Shown here: in pieces, positions 1 to 8,501 of the stretch
Layout of the letters: each line of letters begins with the position of its first letter
Position numbering within the stretch: position 1 is the stretch's first letter
NCBI RefSeq assembly: GCF_035920345.1
Contig: NZ_CP109149.1
Coordinates: 7,006,001-7,070,000 of the forward strand
DNA length: 64,000 bases
Direction: 5' to 3'
From: Nocardia vinacea
GTDB lineage: Bacteria; Actinomycetota; Actinomycetes; Mycobacteriales; Mycobacteriaceae
The notes under the pieces: model-generated
Databases searched by the model: none
Told to the model about the DNA's origin: nothing
Seen by the model: only the letters and a program-made list of their open reading frames with translations
Position numbers and translations under genes: made by a program

Positions 1-879
1 ATCAGCACGCATATCAGCGTGCGCGACGACCGAAACCAGCGAAGCTGGCCATGTATCCGCTGTTGCAGGCCTGGTCGAGGAAAAGCTCACCGCGTGCTGG
101 TCACCGCAACAGATCGCGGGCTGGTTGCGCCGAATGTTCCCTGCTGATCCGGCGATGCGGATCTCTCACGAGGCGATCTATCTGACGCTGTTCGATCCTC
201 GCCGTAAGAAGGCGATCGACCGGACCTTGGGACGCAAACTCCGTACCGGCCGGCGGATGCGTCATCCGAAGCGAGCACGTCGCCCGGACGGACGCGGGGT
301 GATCAGCGATCTGGTATCCATCAGCGAACGCCCAGCGGAGGTCGAGAACCGGCAGGTCGCCGGGCATTGGGAAGGTGATCTCGTGATGGGGTCGCGGCCC
401 TCGGCCGTCGCGACGCTGGTCGAGCGAACCACCGTTTCACCGCGCTGGTGGCGCTGCCTGATGGCCTCAAAGCCGACCAGGTCACCCCTCATTTGACCAG
501 GTGCCTGCTTGGCCTTCCTGCGTCGATGCGCCGCACGCTGACTTGGGACCAGGGCCGTGAGATCGCCGGCCACAAGGCGATCACCTCCGCCACCAGCATG
601 CCGGTCTATCTCTGCAATCGCCGCAGCCCTTGGCAGCGCGGCACCAACGAGAACACCAATCGCCTCCTGCGCCAATACCTTCCGAAAAACGCCAACCTGC
701 GCCGCTTCACCCAAGAAGACCTCGACGCCATCGCTCATGAACTCAATCACCGGCCCCGCAAGATCCACGGCTACCGCAGCCCCGCAGAGTTCTACACTGA
801 ACATCTGAAAAGCGGTGATGCACTGACCATTGAGCCACCATCGCTTGCGCCCGGTAGGGATCTGACTGGTAGTGGTTGA
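1..879 (+). pseudogene. IS30-family transposase, frameshifted remnant, start outside window
   Basis: The reading frame begins in frame 3 (ARRPKPAKLAMYPLLQ), jumps to frame 2 near base 70 (EEKLTACWSPQQIAGWL) and to frame 1 near base 432 (RFTALVALPDGLKAD). Each jump looks like a single lost base. Spliced together, the parts give an IS30-type DDE transposase: HWEGDLVMG carries the first Asp, TWDQGREIA the second and ENTNRLLRQY the Glu. The SPWQRGTNENTN segment is a family signature. Two frameshifts make it inactive. The N-terminal helix-turn-helix part lies before the window. No clear terminal inverted repeat was found after the stop. Confidence 0.85.
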
Positions 880-1009
880 TAGTCGAGTGGCATGAATGTC
901 TCGAATCGTTCGCGGTGCCAACAGCGGCATCGGTCGGCGCGGGCACAGAGGTCGCCAGTGGTGCATCGGAGAATGCGCACGGTGACTTGAGCTGGAAAGC
1001 TTGCTGTTC

Positions 1010-1624
1010 ATGTCCAAGCTCCGCGTCGGTGTCCTCGTCTCGCACAACGGCTCCAACCTTCGGGCTCTGCACCGTGCGGCGGCCGAACCCGCGGCGCGGT
1101 TCGAGGTAGTGGCCGTGATCAGCAACAACAGTGGATCGCCTGGATTGGCGTATGCGCGGGAGAACCAGATCGCGACCCGTCATTTGTCGGGCAAGACCCA
1201 TCCTGGTCCCGATCAACTCGACGACGCCATCCGGGCCATGTTCGTCGAGCATTCGGTCGAGTTAATCGTCACGGCCGGCTATATGAAGAAGCTCGGCCCG
1301 CGGACCCGCAAGGAATTCGCGCCCGAAATCCTTAACATCCACCCCGCACTCTTGCCGCGCTTCGGCGGGCACGGGATGCATGGAAACCACGTTCACCAGG
1401 CAGTTCTCGACTCCGGCGACACCGTCAGCGGCCCGTCGGTCCACATCGTCGACGACGAATACGACACTGGCGAAGTGATCGCCCAGCTCGAGGTCCCGGT
1501 GCTCGCCGACGACACCGTCGACACACTCGCTGCGCGTGTGCTGACCGCCGAGCACATTCTCCTGCCCCTGGTCGTGCAGCAGATCGCCACCGGACAACGC
1601 CTCTACCTCAACAATCGGCCTTGA
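1010..1624 (+). CDS. PurN-like phosphoribosylglycinamide formyltransferase paralog
   Basis: A 204-residue formyltransferase-fold protein. It opens with a phosphate-binding strand and loop (RVGVLVSHNGSNL). It contains NIHPALLP, which carries the catalytic Asn and His of the PurN family, and GPSVHIVDDEYDTG, where the family has its catalytic Asp. PurN transfers a formyl group from 10-formyl-THF to GAR in purine synthesis. The FGGHGMHGNHVHQAV stretch is typical of GAR transformylases rather than methionyl-tRNA formyltransferase. ATG 1010 is preferred to the upstream TTG at 1001. It stands alone between two IS30 remnants with no purine genes around it, so it may be a second or acquired copy, or act on another amine (inference). 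Confidence 0.75.
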   Translation: MSKLRVGVLVSHNGSNLRALHRAAAEPAARFEVVAVISNNSGSPGLAYARENQIATRHLSGKTHPGPDQLDDAIRAMFVEHSVELIVTAGYMKKLGPRTRKEFAPEILNIHPALLPRFGGHGMHGNHVHQAVLDSGDTVSGPSVHIVDDEYDTGEVIAQLEVPVLADDTVDTLAARVLTAEHILLPLVVQQIATGQRLYLNNRP

Positions 1625-1656
1625 CCACGCCGCGGTAGCCATTGCGTGGCACCCAG

Positions 1657-1762
1657 GCGCTTCACCCAAGAAGAGCTCGACGCCGTGTGGCCAACCGCAG
1701 CACCGCAGAGGACTACGCTGAGCACCTGAACAGGCGTGACGCACTGACCATTTGAGCCCACC
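1657..1762 (+). pseudogene. 3'-end fragment of a second IS30-type transposase
   Basis: This stretch closely matches the 3' end of the transposase remnant at 709-845. It shares the codons for the FTQEDLDA segment, the HL segment before the stop and the sequence up to GAGCCCACCA. About 40 bases present in the first copy are missing here, being replaced by a short GTGTGG. It is too short to encode anything. With the remnant at 1-879 it brackets the PurN-like gene. Confidence 0.75.
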
Positions 1763-2542
1763 AACGTTTTCCGACATAGGTTCAAGTTCCAGAACGCTGA
1801 CCAACCTACGGAGTGTTCACGGGTGAGGGCATTTGGCTGGGGAACGCTTCTCCGCTGGGACTGGTTTGCTGGGACGGGCGACACCGTCGTGGTGCCCTCG
1901 ACCGTCGCGCCCGCGCAGTCGACTGCCCCGCCGAAGTCGTGCTTCCCGTTCAACTGCTGACAGCGATCACGCCGTGGCAGAGTCGGTAATCGACCTGTAT
2001 GTATAGAACGACCGAGGGGCCTGGGCTGCTACAGACAGCCCAGGCCCCTCGGTTCATCTGTGTGGTTGCTACCGATCCCCGTGGCCACGGGGCTGGTCGG
2101 ATGCCGGGTCGTCGAGGTATCGCCATCGAATTCGGGTGATCGTGCTGCTCGGTGCGCAGCCCTTGTGGCTGCCGCAGAAGAAGGGGTTCCGGTAGTAATC
2201 GCGGAAAAAACAACGGATATGGCGGTTTGGCCTGGTCGTGAGCACGGCCAGCGGATGTATCACCAACCCCCGAGTGCTTGACGTTGCTGCGTACACGGCA
2301 CGCGTTACAGGTTCGACCTCCGGAAACCCCGCTGCTCCGAAGCTGTCTCACGAACGAAGGTCTGCGGACACGACACCCCGCGAGTTCGCATTGGATGCGA
2401 CTCTCTCGCACCTGATGCGAGCGGCCAGAGCAGACCTTCTATCTGGCCTGATCAGCGGCTACGCCGAACATCGTTGGATTTCGGCGGAACTACTGGGGAC
2501 CCCGAAGGGGATGGCGTGTTGAGCGCCTGGTCGTGGACCGGG
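1763..2542. other. Intergenic region with gene debris and one terminator
   Basis: No convincing intact gene. Around 1821-1959 a short plus-strand frame ends in a proline/alanine-rich tail followed by KSCFPFNC, which looks like the C-terminus of a small exported protein without its beginning. From 2054 to 2542 there are short open frames on both strands with no recognisable product and no good start sites. The strong hairpin at 2011-2053 is listed separately. This is consistent with an eroded mobile region. Confidence 0.5.
2011..2053. terminator. Strong hairpin, probable terminator
   Basis: Perfect 18-bp stem: arm 2011-2028 reads ACCGAGGGGCCTGGGCTG and arm 2036-2053 is its complement, with a 7-base loop. 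It follows the short plus-strand debris frame and may have ended transcription of a gene now lost. Confidence 0.7.
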
Positions 2543-2773
2543 TCAGGCGGGGACGCCGGTGTACAGGTTGTAGGTGCCGTTGGCCTGCAGCTCGCAGACG
2601 TAGTGGGTGCCTCCGGTGCTGGGTGCCCGGCCGTCGGCCTCGCAGGCGGACAGGGTGGCGTAGTTGCCGATGTAGGTGCCGCCGGGGTTGGCCGCGGCGA
2701 TGCCGGTGACGAGGGCGGCGGTGGCGCCGACCGCGAGGAGACAGGTGGCGAGGGTGGTGGCGATCTTGTTCAT
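2543..2773 (-). CDS. Small exported protein, 76 aa
   Basis: Starts MNKIATTLATCLLAVGATAA, a typical Sec signal peptide with a positively charged N-terminus, a hydrophobic core and a likely cleavage site after AAA at about residue 28. The mature part is about 48 residues with two cysteines (SACEAD and YVCEL), probably forming one disulphide, and ends in TYNLYTGVPA. The ATG at 2773 is preferred over upstream in-frame starts because it begins exactly at the signal peptide. I do not recognise a characterised family, although small two-cysteine exported proteins of this form are common in Nocardia. It stands alone on the minus strand. Confidence 0.7.
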   Translation of the reverse strand: MNKIATTLATCLLAVGATAALVTGIAAANPGGTYIGNYATLSACEADGRAPSTGGTHYVCELQANGTYNLYTGVPA

Positions 2774-3355
2774 GGCTGTCCTTCGGTCATTGTGTCGAGC
2801 ATCAGATACGGAACAGTCTGTTTGTGGAGATTCGGAGCCGCTAGGGTAGTGATCTACTCGATCGTGGAGCCAGCGCGATGACGGTCGCGCGATGTCGGAG
2901 CCCACCGGGAAGGCTCGGGTCGATCTCGACTGATCGAGCTGTGGTGTTGCAGGTTCGAGCCGTCGACCTCGTCGAACTCGATGATGTAGAGGGTGTCGAC
3001 GCAGCTGCCAGAGGTTGTCGGCGTAGGGCGGAGATTGTTGATGCGGTAATGAACGGCCACCGAGAAATAGGCGCACAGGCGCTGTGACACGAACGAAAAC
3101 GGCCACGCCGTGATGGCGCCGCCCAGTTGGCGATTTACGCCCAATACGTAACTACGCAGCGCGCCCGACCGCAGTCTGACCACCGATAACCACTTATCGG
3201 CGGTCAGAACCTTGCAAGGATGGATATGCCCCGGACGAAGCCGCGCGGATACCACCATGCCGTGGCGTCGTAATTCACGGCGTGAAGGCGAAACGCCGCG
3301 CTCGGTCCATCTTCAGTCCTCGGCAGAAGGCGGGATGTGCCGACTGTCAGATGAA
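2774..3355. other. Intergenic region, no gene recognised
   Basis: About 580 bases between two minus-strand genes. Short frames on both strands lack start signals and family features. No clear hairpin or attachment-site copy was seen. Confidence 0.5.
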
Positions 3356-4375
3356 CTATCTGACAGTCGGCTGATGTTGTGGGACGACAGAGTCGGCAGC
3401 GACCGTGCACTGTTCGACCTGACGATCGGTGTGCATCGGACTGAGCTGCCCGCGGTATGTCCGCAGGATCTCGCTGACTTGGTCGCGGTGTTCGCGGGCG
3501 GCGCGGTCGGCCATGGCGTGGGCGGCGGTAATCGCCCGGGAGTACTCCACATCGCGTTGCTCGAGCTGATGGTGGTGTTCGTTGGCCTGGTCGTCGAGCC
3601 GCTGTCGCAGGGTCGCGTTCTCCTCAGCTGAAGTCTTGGCGTTGGTGACCGCGGCATCTCGTTCGCCTTCGGCATGGGCCTGTGCTGCGCGGGCAGCGTC
3701 GAGGTGTCTACGCATTTCCTTCAAGACCGCTTCGGCCTCCTCGTAGACGCGGTCGCGATCAGCTTCTACCTCGGCGATGCGCTCTTGTGCGTCGGTGGCG
3801 GCTTGTGCTGCAAGGTCTTTGGCCTCCTGAGTCTCCTCGGCGGCTTCGTCGGCGGCGGCCAGGGCAAGCTCCTCGAGCTCGACCGCACGTTCCAGCCGAC
3901 GCGCCATGACCGTGGCCGCCTTCTCCGCATCGTCGCGAGCCTGTTCGGCGGCGGCGATGCGGACAGTCGCGTCCCGTCGAATCTCGGCGATCTCGCGGTC
4001 GATGACCGCAGGGTCGGTGACCTCGGCGATCAGTTCGCCGGCGTCGACCAGCATGGCCGCCAGCTCCACGCGCGTCAGCTCGATGCGGTCGACGAGATCG
4101 GCGAGGGCATTCATGCCGTCGGTGACCGGACGCGACGGGCGCTGCTCTGTGCGTTTGCCGGTCTTGTCGTCGGCTTTACGCTTGCGGCGCAGCGCTTTCT
4201 GGGCGGTGTGGTCGGGGTTGTCGCAGTATTTGCGCGGTGCGCCCGGCTTGCCGCTGCTCATGACTTCGGCTTCGCATGTACCGCCGTTGTCCAAGGGGAA
4301 CTGGCATCCCGTCGGGGTGTCGGTGGTTGTGGCGCGTGGCGTGACGGCTTTCAGCATCATGGAATTCCGTTTCAT
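3356..4375 (-). CDS. Long coiled-coil protein with N-terminal cysteine cluster
   Basis: 339 residues. Residues 20-55 hold Cys and His residues (CQFPLDNGGTCEAEV, then KYCDNPDHT) that could form a small zinc-binding site. From about residue 85 to 310 the chain is almost pure Ala/Glu/Arg heptad-like helix (AAEQARDDAEKAATVMARRLE and similar), expected to form a long coiled coil. The tail is polar. Proteins of this form accompany tyrosine integrases on actinobacterial integrative elements. Some resemble KfrA-like DNA-binding coiled-coil proteins, but I cannot assign a family. It lies 76 bp downstream of the integrase in the same direction, so it is probably element cargo or an element maintenance protein (inference). 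Confidence 0.6.
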   Translation of the reverse strand: MKRNSMMLKAVTPRATTTDTPTGCQFPLDNGGTCEAEVMSSGKPGAPRKYCDNPDHTAQKALRRKRKADDKTGKRTEQRPSRPVTDGMNALADLVDRIELTRVELAAMLVDAGELIAEVTDPAVIDREIAEIRRDATVRIAAAEQARDDAEKAATVMARRLERAVELEELALAAADEAAEETQEAKDLAAQAATDAQERIAEVEADRDRVYEEAEAVLKEMRRHLDAARAAQAHAEGERDAAVTNAKTSAEENATLRQRLDDQANEHHHQLEQRDVEYSRAITAAHAMADRAAREHRDQVSEILRTYRGQLSPMHTDRQVEQCTVAADSVVPQHQPTVR

Positions 4376-4451
4376 TCCATTTCATTTCATTCCGACGCTG
4401 CGGTGATGAAATGAATCCTGGTGGGCAGGTGGAGTGCTCGGGGACACTGGT

Positions 4452-5702
4452 TCAGGCGACGGTGCGCAGCATCGCGGCGCGGGCGCGTGGGAGCCGGTGG
4501 GCGATGATTTGGGCGGCGGCGGCGCTGGCGCGGCGGTCGTTGTGGCCGTAGCGGGCGTCGGTGGTGTTGACCGATTTGTGCCCGGCGTCGCGGGACACGA
4601 CGAACAGGGGGACGCCGTCCTGGAGCTTCCAGGAGATGCCGGTGTGGCGCAGCGTGTAGGGCGTCAGTCGCTTGCCGCGCATCGAGGCGATCGCGTCGGC
4701 GAAGCGCTCCAGCAGATACTCCGGATCCGCGCCTTTCCATTGGGCGTTGGGGCCGAACGGTTCGAGGTTGCCGTCGGCGAGGGCACGCAGGCGGCGTATG
4801 GCGGGCACCCAGGCTTTGGCGTAGAAGTAGCCCGCGCTGATCGGGGTGTCGTTGCTGGTGTGGACCAGTAACTCGTCACCTGGGCGATCCAGGTCGAAGC
4901 GTTCCAGGGTTTCCAGCGGAACGGTGACGGTGCGAATACCGCGCGAGGACTTCGGCTTTCCCAGCTTCATCTCACCGCCGACGTGCTTCCACGCCTTGTT
5001 GATGCGCACATCGCCGGTCCGTTTGTCGATGTCGCGGATCTGGATGGCGGTGACCTCGCTGGGCCGGGCCATCGAGACGAGGTTGAACTCGGCGTGCGGA
5101 CGCCACCGCGGCGGCATCAACTGTTCGAAGAGCTCCCATTCGTCGTTGTCGAAGATGTCGAGCTCCGGCGCGTCGTGGCGCGGCAGTCGAATCCCCAGGC
5201 ACGGGTTGTAGGGGATCAACGGCGACGGTCGTTCGGCCACGGCCGCGTTCAAACCGGCGGAGAGGAATCCGTGTTTGTTGTGAATGGTTTTCGCGCCGTT
5301 GCCCTTGTCCTGCTCGAGGTGCACGATCCAGGCGGCGTCCAGATCCTGGTTGAACGCGGTGATCGGCAGCGAGGAGCCCATGAACGGTTCGATGTCGCGG
5401 TCGATGTAGCGGAGGTAGCCGGCGCGGGTGCGTTCCTCGATACCGGTCAGCCGCGCGGTGTACTTGCGCAACCACTCGACCAGCGTCATGGAGCCGACCG
5501 CAGTGCCGAGCTGGATCTCGCGGATCCGGCGCGCCTCGGCGACCCCGACTACCTCGGCCAGCTCACACCAGCGCACCGCGGCCTCGAAGTCGTCGAAGGT
5601 CTCCGACGTCGACCGTCGACGCCCGGTCTCGTCGTAGAAGTGGAACGGAACCTGCCAGGCGATCGACCCGTTGCTACGGGGTCGCGGGCGTGGTGTGAGC
5701 AT
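4452..5702 (-). CDS. Tyrosine recombinase (phage-type integrase)
   Basis: 416 residues. The N-terminal part has an arm/SAM-like core-binding region (MTLVEWLRKYTARLTG through HLEQDKG). The catalytic domain shows the expected residues: Arg in SMARPSEV, Lys near KPKSSRGIRT, the HxxR box as LRHTGIS, the second His in AGHKSVNTTD and the nucleophile Tyr in DARYGH. All appear intact. An upstream start at 5780 is possible but adds unrelated residues; ATG 5702 begins at MLTPRPRPRSNG, which fits the family better. The gene points away from the tRNA-Gly 129 bp upstream, the usual arrangement for an element inserted into the tRNA 3' end. It catalyses integration and excision. Confidence 0.9.
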   Translation of the reverse strand: MLTPRPRPRSNGSIAWQVPFHFYDETGRRRSTSETFDDFEAAVRWCELAEVVGVAEARRIREIQLGTAVGSMTLVEWLRKYTARLTGIEERTRAGYLRYIDRDIEPFMGSSLPITAFNQDLDAAWIVHLEQDKGNGAKTIHNKHGFLSAGLNAAVAERPSPLIPYNPCLGIRLPRHDAPELDIFDNDEWELFEQLMPPRWRPHAEFNLVSMARPSEVTAIQIRDIDKRTGDVRINKAWKHVGGEMKLGKPKSSRGIRTVTVPLETLERFDLDRPGDELLVHTSNDTPISAGYFYAKAWVPAIRRLRALADGNLEPFGPNAQWKGADPEYLLERFADAIASMRGKRLTPYTLRHTGISWKLQDGVPLFVVSRDAGHKSVNTTDARYGHNDRRASAAAAQIIAHRLPRARAAMLRTVA

Positions 5703-5830
5703 GAAGCCTCCAGAGCCGGTAGTTGCCCTGAGAAGCCGTTGAGACCGCAAATGGTGACGTGGTGACACAAGTGGTGACATACACGTCTACACCAGGGTAG
5801 CTCACGCTACTGACCTGGCGTTCTTGTGGA

Positions 5831-5902
5831 GCGGATGACGGGATTCGAACCCGCGACCCTCACCTTGGCAAGGTGATGCGCTACCAGCTGCGCTACATCC
5901 GC
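5831..5902 (-). tRNA. tRNA-Gly (GCC)
   Basis: 72 bases on the minus strand with 7-bp acceptor stem GCGGATG/CATCCGC. The anticodon arm reads TCACC-TTGCCAA-GGTGA, giving anticodon GCC. The T arm has GGTTCGAATCC. The 3' end lies at 5831, towards the integrase, so it is the likely attB side of the element at lower coordinates. No CCA is encoded. Confidence 0.95.
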
Positions 5903-6001
5903 ATGCGCTTCGTTGGGGTCCGGGAGGGCCGCAACGGCGTGCGCCCAAAACTGTAGTCCGTCATCACGTCCAAATGAAAATCGGACATTCGACGTGGCGC
6001 A

Positions 6002-6868
6002 TCAGGGAGCGCTGTGGTCTGCGAGAGCTGTAAAGAAGGAGGCGTGGTCGCCGGCCCATTCGGCGTAGCTGCGGGGTGCGCGGCCCAGGACTTGGTGGAC
6101 GTCGTCGGTGAGCGTCGCGTTGCCGCCTGCGCGGACGTAGGCCTGGCCGGCCAGTGCTCCGTCGGCGAATTCCGGGGACATGCCTGACGAGATCATGTGT
6201 TCGCGCGCAACGTCTTCCGGCACGTCGACCACATCGAGCGGCTGACCGAGGAGCGCTGCCAGTGTGGTGACCTGGTCGGCACAGGTGAGCAGCGCAGGAC
6301 CGGTGGGGGTGTAGATGTGTCCGGAATGGCCGGGGGTCAGCAAAGCCTCGGCGGCGACTGCGGCGACGTCACGTGGATCGATGACGCCCTGGCGGCCGGT
6401 CCCGGTGAGATTCGGCACGGGCCGGCCGGATCGGATGGCATCGGCCCAGCTCAACGTGTTGGAGGCGAAGCTGGTGGGACGCAGGATCGTCCATTCGAGA
6501 CCGCTTTCGCGGGTCGCCTGCTCGCCGGGCATATGCCAGGTGCCGACGCGGCCGAGTTCCGGATCACCGGTGCCGATGGCGGAAAGTTTGACGATCCGCC
6601 GCACCCCGGCGTCGCGAGCCGTGCGGACCAGCGCGCGATCGGTTTCGGCGTCATCGGGGCCGAGGACACCGACGAGGAAGGCCGCGTTCGCGCCGGTCAT
6701 CGCGGCGGCCATCGAGTCGGGGTCGTGGTAATCGCCCCGGACCACCTCGACCCCGGCGGGCACCCGCTCCGGATTCCGCGTCACTGCGCGGACCCGCACC
6801 CCACGGGCGGCCAGCTGACGGACGATTTCACTGCCGATGGTGCCCGTGGCACCGGTGATGACGATCAT
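6002..6868 (-). CDS. NmrA-like NAD(P)H-binding oxidoreductase (atypical SDR)
   Basis: 288 residues. It begins MIVITGATGTIGSEIVRQL, the GxxGxxG nucleotide-binding loop of atypical short-chain dehydrogenases of the NmrA / SDR_a5 type. The next strand ends in RAVTRNPERV, with basic residues suited to NADP. A central WTILRPTSFASN segment also fits the family, and the usual YxxxK pair is absent, as is common in NmrA-like proteins. Relatives act as NAD(P)H:quinone oxidoreductases or redox-sensing regulators. The substrate cannot be told from sequence. It is transcribed divergently from an AraC-type regulator 96 bp away, which probably controls it. Confidence 0.8.
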   Translation of the reverse strand: MIVITGATGTIGSEIVRQLAARGVRVRAVTRNPERVPAGVEVVRGDYHDPDSMAAAMTGANAAFLVGVLGPDDAETDRALVRTARDAGVRRIVKLSAIGTGDPELGRVGTWHMPGEQATRESGLEWTILRPTSFASNTLSWADAIRSGRPVPNLTGTGRQGVIDPRDVAAVAAEALLTPGHSGHIYTPTGPALLTCADQVTTLAALLGQPLDVVDVPEDVAREHMISSGMSPEFADGALAGQAYVRAGGNATLTDDVHQVLGRAPRSYAEWAGDHASFFTALADHSAP

Positions 6869-6964
6869 GAGGAGAGCGTGCCGCCGGTGCCGCCCGGTTC
6901 AATAGGAAATTTCGGCACGGCTTCGGGCGCTGTATCCGGCTGTGAGCTGCATACAGTGGGTCGG

Positions 6965-7744
6965 GTGACCATGCAGGTAGACCTGATCGAAGCCACGGTG
7001 CCCGCGCCGGAATCGCTGCGTCCGTGGATCACCGAGCTGGGACGCTTTCCCACCGCCACTGATGCATCCCTGCCGTTCACACATGTGCCGCATGCCGGGA
7101 CGACGATCGTGCTGCGTACTGCCGACCGCCCAGACGCACTGGTCCTCGGCCCGCAGACCCGCGCCTCGTACTCCACAGCCGATAAACCCGCTGGCTGCGC
7201 CCGCCTGCGCCTGGCCCCCGGCGCCACCCGCCAACTGCTCGGCATCCCCGCCGCTGAGCTCGCCGATCGTGTCGTCCGTCTCGCCGACCTCCCCGGTGTC
7301 GCCGCCGAATTGGCGAACGAACTCGCCACGCTGCCAACGGAAGAGGTCCTGCCGTTCCTGGAAGAGGTTCTTCCACAACGCATCTCCGAAGATTCGACGC
7401 AACGCATCCACCGCGAACTTCTCCGCGATGCGGTAGCCGCTATATCCGCAACGCCAACAGTCCACGACCTGGCCGCCGACCTCGCAGTAAGCGAACGCCA
7501 ACTGCGCAACCTGTTCACCAACGGAATCGGCATCTCCCCGAAGCATTTCGCGAGGATCGGCCGCGTCCGCCAGCTCCTCGCCGATGCGAGCGACACGGAG
7601 GTTTCATTGGCCGACGTCGCAGCCGTCCACGGCTACTACGACCAATCCCACATGTCGGCGGACTTCAAAGCGCTGATGGGTGTGCCACCAGCCAAGTTCT
7701 TCCAGGGACAGGTTCCCGCACCAACCCCGTGCCGGTCGGCCTGA
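6965..7744 (+). CDS. AraC-family transcriptional regulator
   Basis: About 259 residues from GTG 6965 (ATG 6971 is equally possible). The open frame extends upstream to 6197, but that part overlaps the divergent NmrA gene and is a high-GC artefact. The C-terminal 100 residues carry two helix-turn-helix motifs: VHDLAADLAVSERQLRNLF and SLADVAAVHGYYDQSHMSADF, the latter close to the AraC signature. The N-terminal sensor half resembles the small DUF6597-like domain of XylS/AraC relatives. Likely a repressor or activator of the divergent oxidoreductase. Confidence 0.85.
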   Translation: MTMQVDLIEATVPAPESLRPWITELGRFPTATDASLPFTHVPHAGTTIVLRTADRPDALVLGPQTRASYSTADKPAGCARLRLAPGATRQLLGIPAAELADRVVRLADLPGVAAELANELATLPTEEVLPFLEEVLPQRISEDSTQRIHRELLRDAVAAISATPTVHDLAADLAVSERQLRNLFTNGIGISPKHFARIGRVRQLLADASDTEVSLADVAAVHGYYDQSHMSADFKALMGVPPAKFFQGQVPAPTPCRSA

Positions 7745-7749
7745 AGAAC

Positions 7750-8493
7750 TCAGCGCTGCTGCGCCGCGCGACGTCGGGCCATCTCTTCCCGCTCGAGCAC
7801 CGCGGCCTCGGCAAGGGTGGGCGCACTGCCGCCGAGTCTGACCGGAACCCAAGGCGCACCCTCGGGCATCGGGTAGCCCGTTTGTGCCTGTTCGAGCAAT
7901 TCGCCCATCCGCGTACGGATTTCGGCTGTCAGGTCGTCGGTCGGCTCGGCGGGCGGGATCGGATCGCCGATGCGGATATTGATCGGAAAACGATGGCGGC
8001 CGAGTTGTTTCGGGAAACCCTTGGTCCAGATGCGGTGCGCGCCCCAGATGACGATGGGAATGACCGGCACGTCCGCGTCGATCGCCATACGCGCCGCACC
8101 GGATTTGAATTCCTTTAGTTCGAAACTGCGGCTGATCGTCGCTTCCGGATAGACCACGACCAGTTCGCCTTCCCGCAACGCCTCGACGGCGCGTCGGAAT
8201 GACGCCGCTCCGGCCGCGCGATCGACGCCGATTGCCTTGCAGTGCTTCATGAGAAAGCCGACGATGCCGTGTTCGAGTTCGGCCTTCATCATGTAGCGCA
8301 CATTGCGCCGTGATATGCGCCCGACCAGCCCGACCTCCATGAAGTCCAGGTAGGCGGTGTGATTCACGGCGAGTACGGCACCGCCGATGCGCGGGATCCG
8401 GTCTTGGCCGGTGATGTCGATGCGCAGACCCTGCACCGCGAACATCGTGCGAACCAAACCGGTGAGAATGTCATAGACCGGTTCCCGCGACAT
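7750..8493 (-). CDS. PlsC-like lysophospholipid acyltransferase
   Basis: 247 residues with the acyltransferase blocks: NHTAYLDF (HxxxxD active site), RNVRYMMK (block II) and YPEATISRSFELKEFKSG (block III, YPEAT in place of the commoner FPEGT). The IPIVIWGAHRIWTKG segment is block IV. Enzymes of this fold acylate lysophosphatidate or related lysolipids at the inner membrane face. The substrate is not defined by sequence. It lies 8 bp downstream of a close paralog, so the pair is probably one transcript. Its 3' end nearly meets the AraC gene (convergent, 5 bp apart). Confidence 0.85.
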   Translation of the reverse strand: MSREPVYDILTGLVRTMFAVQGLRIDITGQDRIPRIGGAVLAVNHTAYLDFMEVGLVGRISRRNVRYMMKAELEHGIVGFLMKHCKAIGVDRAAGAASFRRAVEALREGELVVVYPEATISRSFELKEFKSGAARMAIDADVPVIPIVIWGAHRIWTKGFPKQLGRHRFPINIRIGDPIPPAEPTDDLTAEIRTRMGELLEQAQTGYPMPEGAPWVPVRLGGSAPTLAEAAVLEREEMARRRAAQQR

Positions 8494-8501
8494 AGCTTCC
8501 C

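Noticed and set aside
2543..3106. 187-residue version of the small exported protein
   Set aside because: The signal peptide starts at ATG 2773; the upstream extension is Arg-rich and unlike an exported protein.
6197..6964. N-terminal extension of the AraC regulator
   Set aside because: It overlaps the divergent NmrA-like gene completely and resembles no AraC sensor domain; GTG 6965 is a better start.
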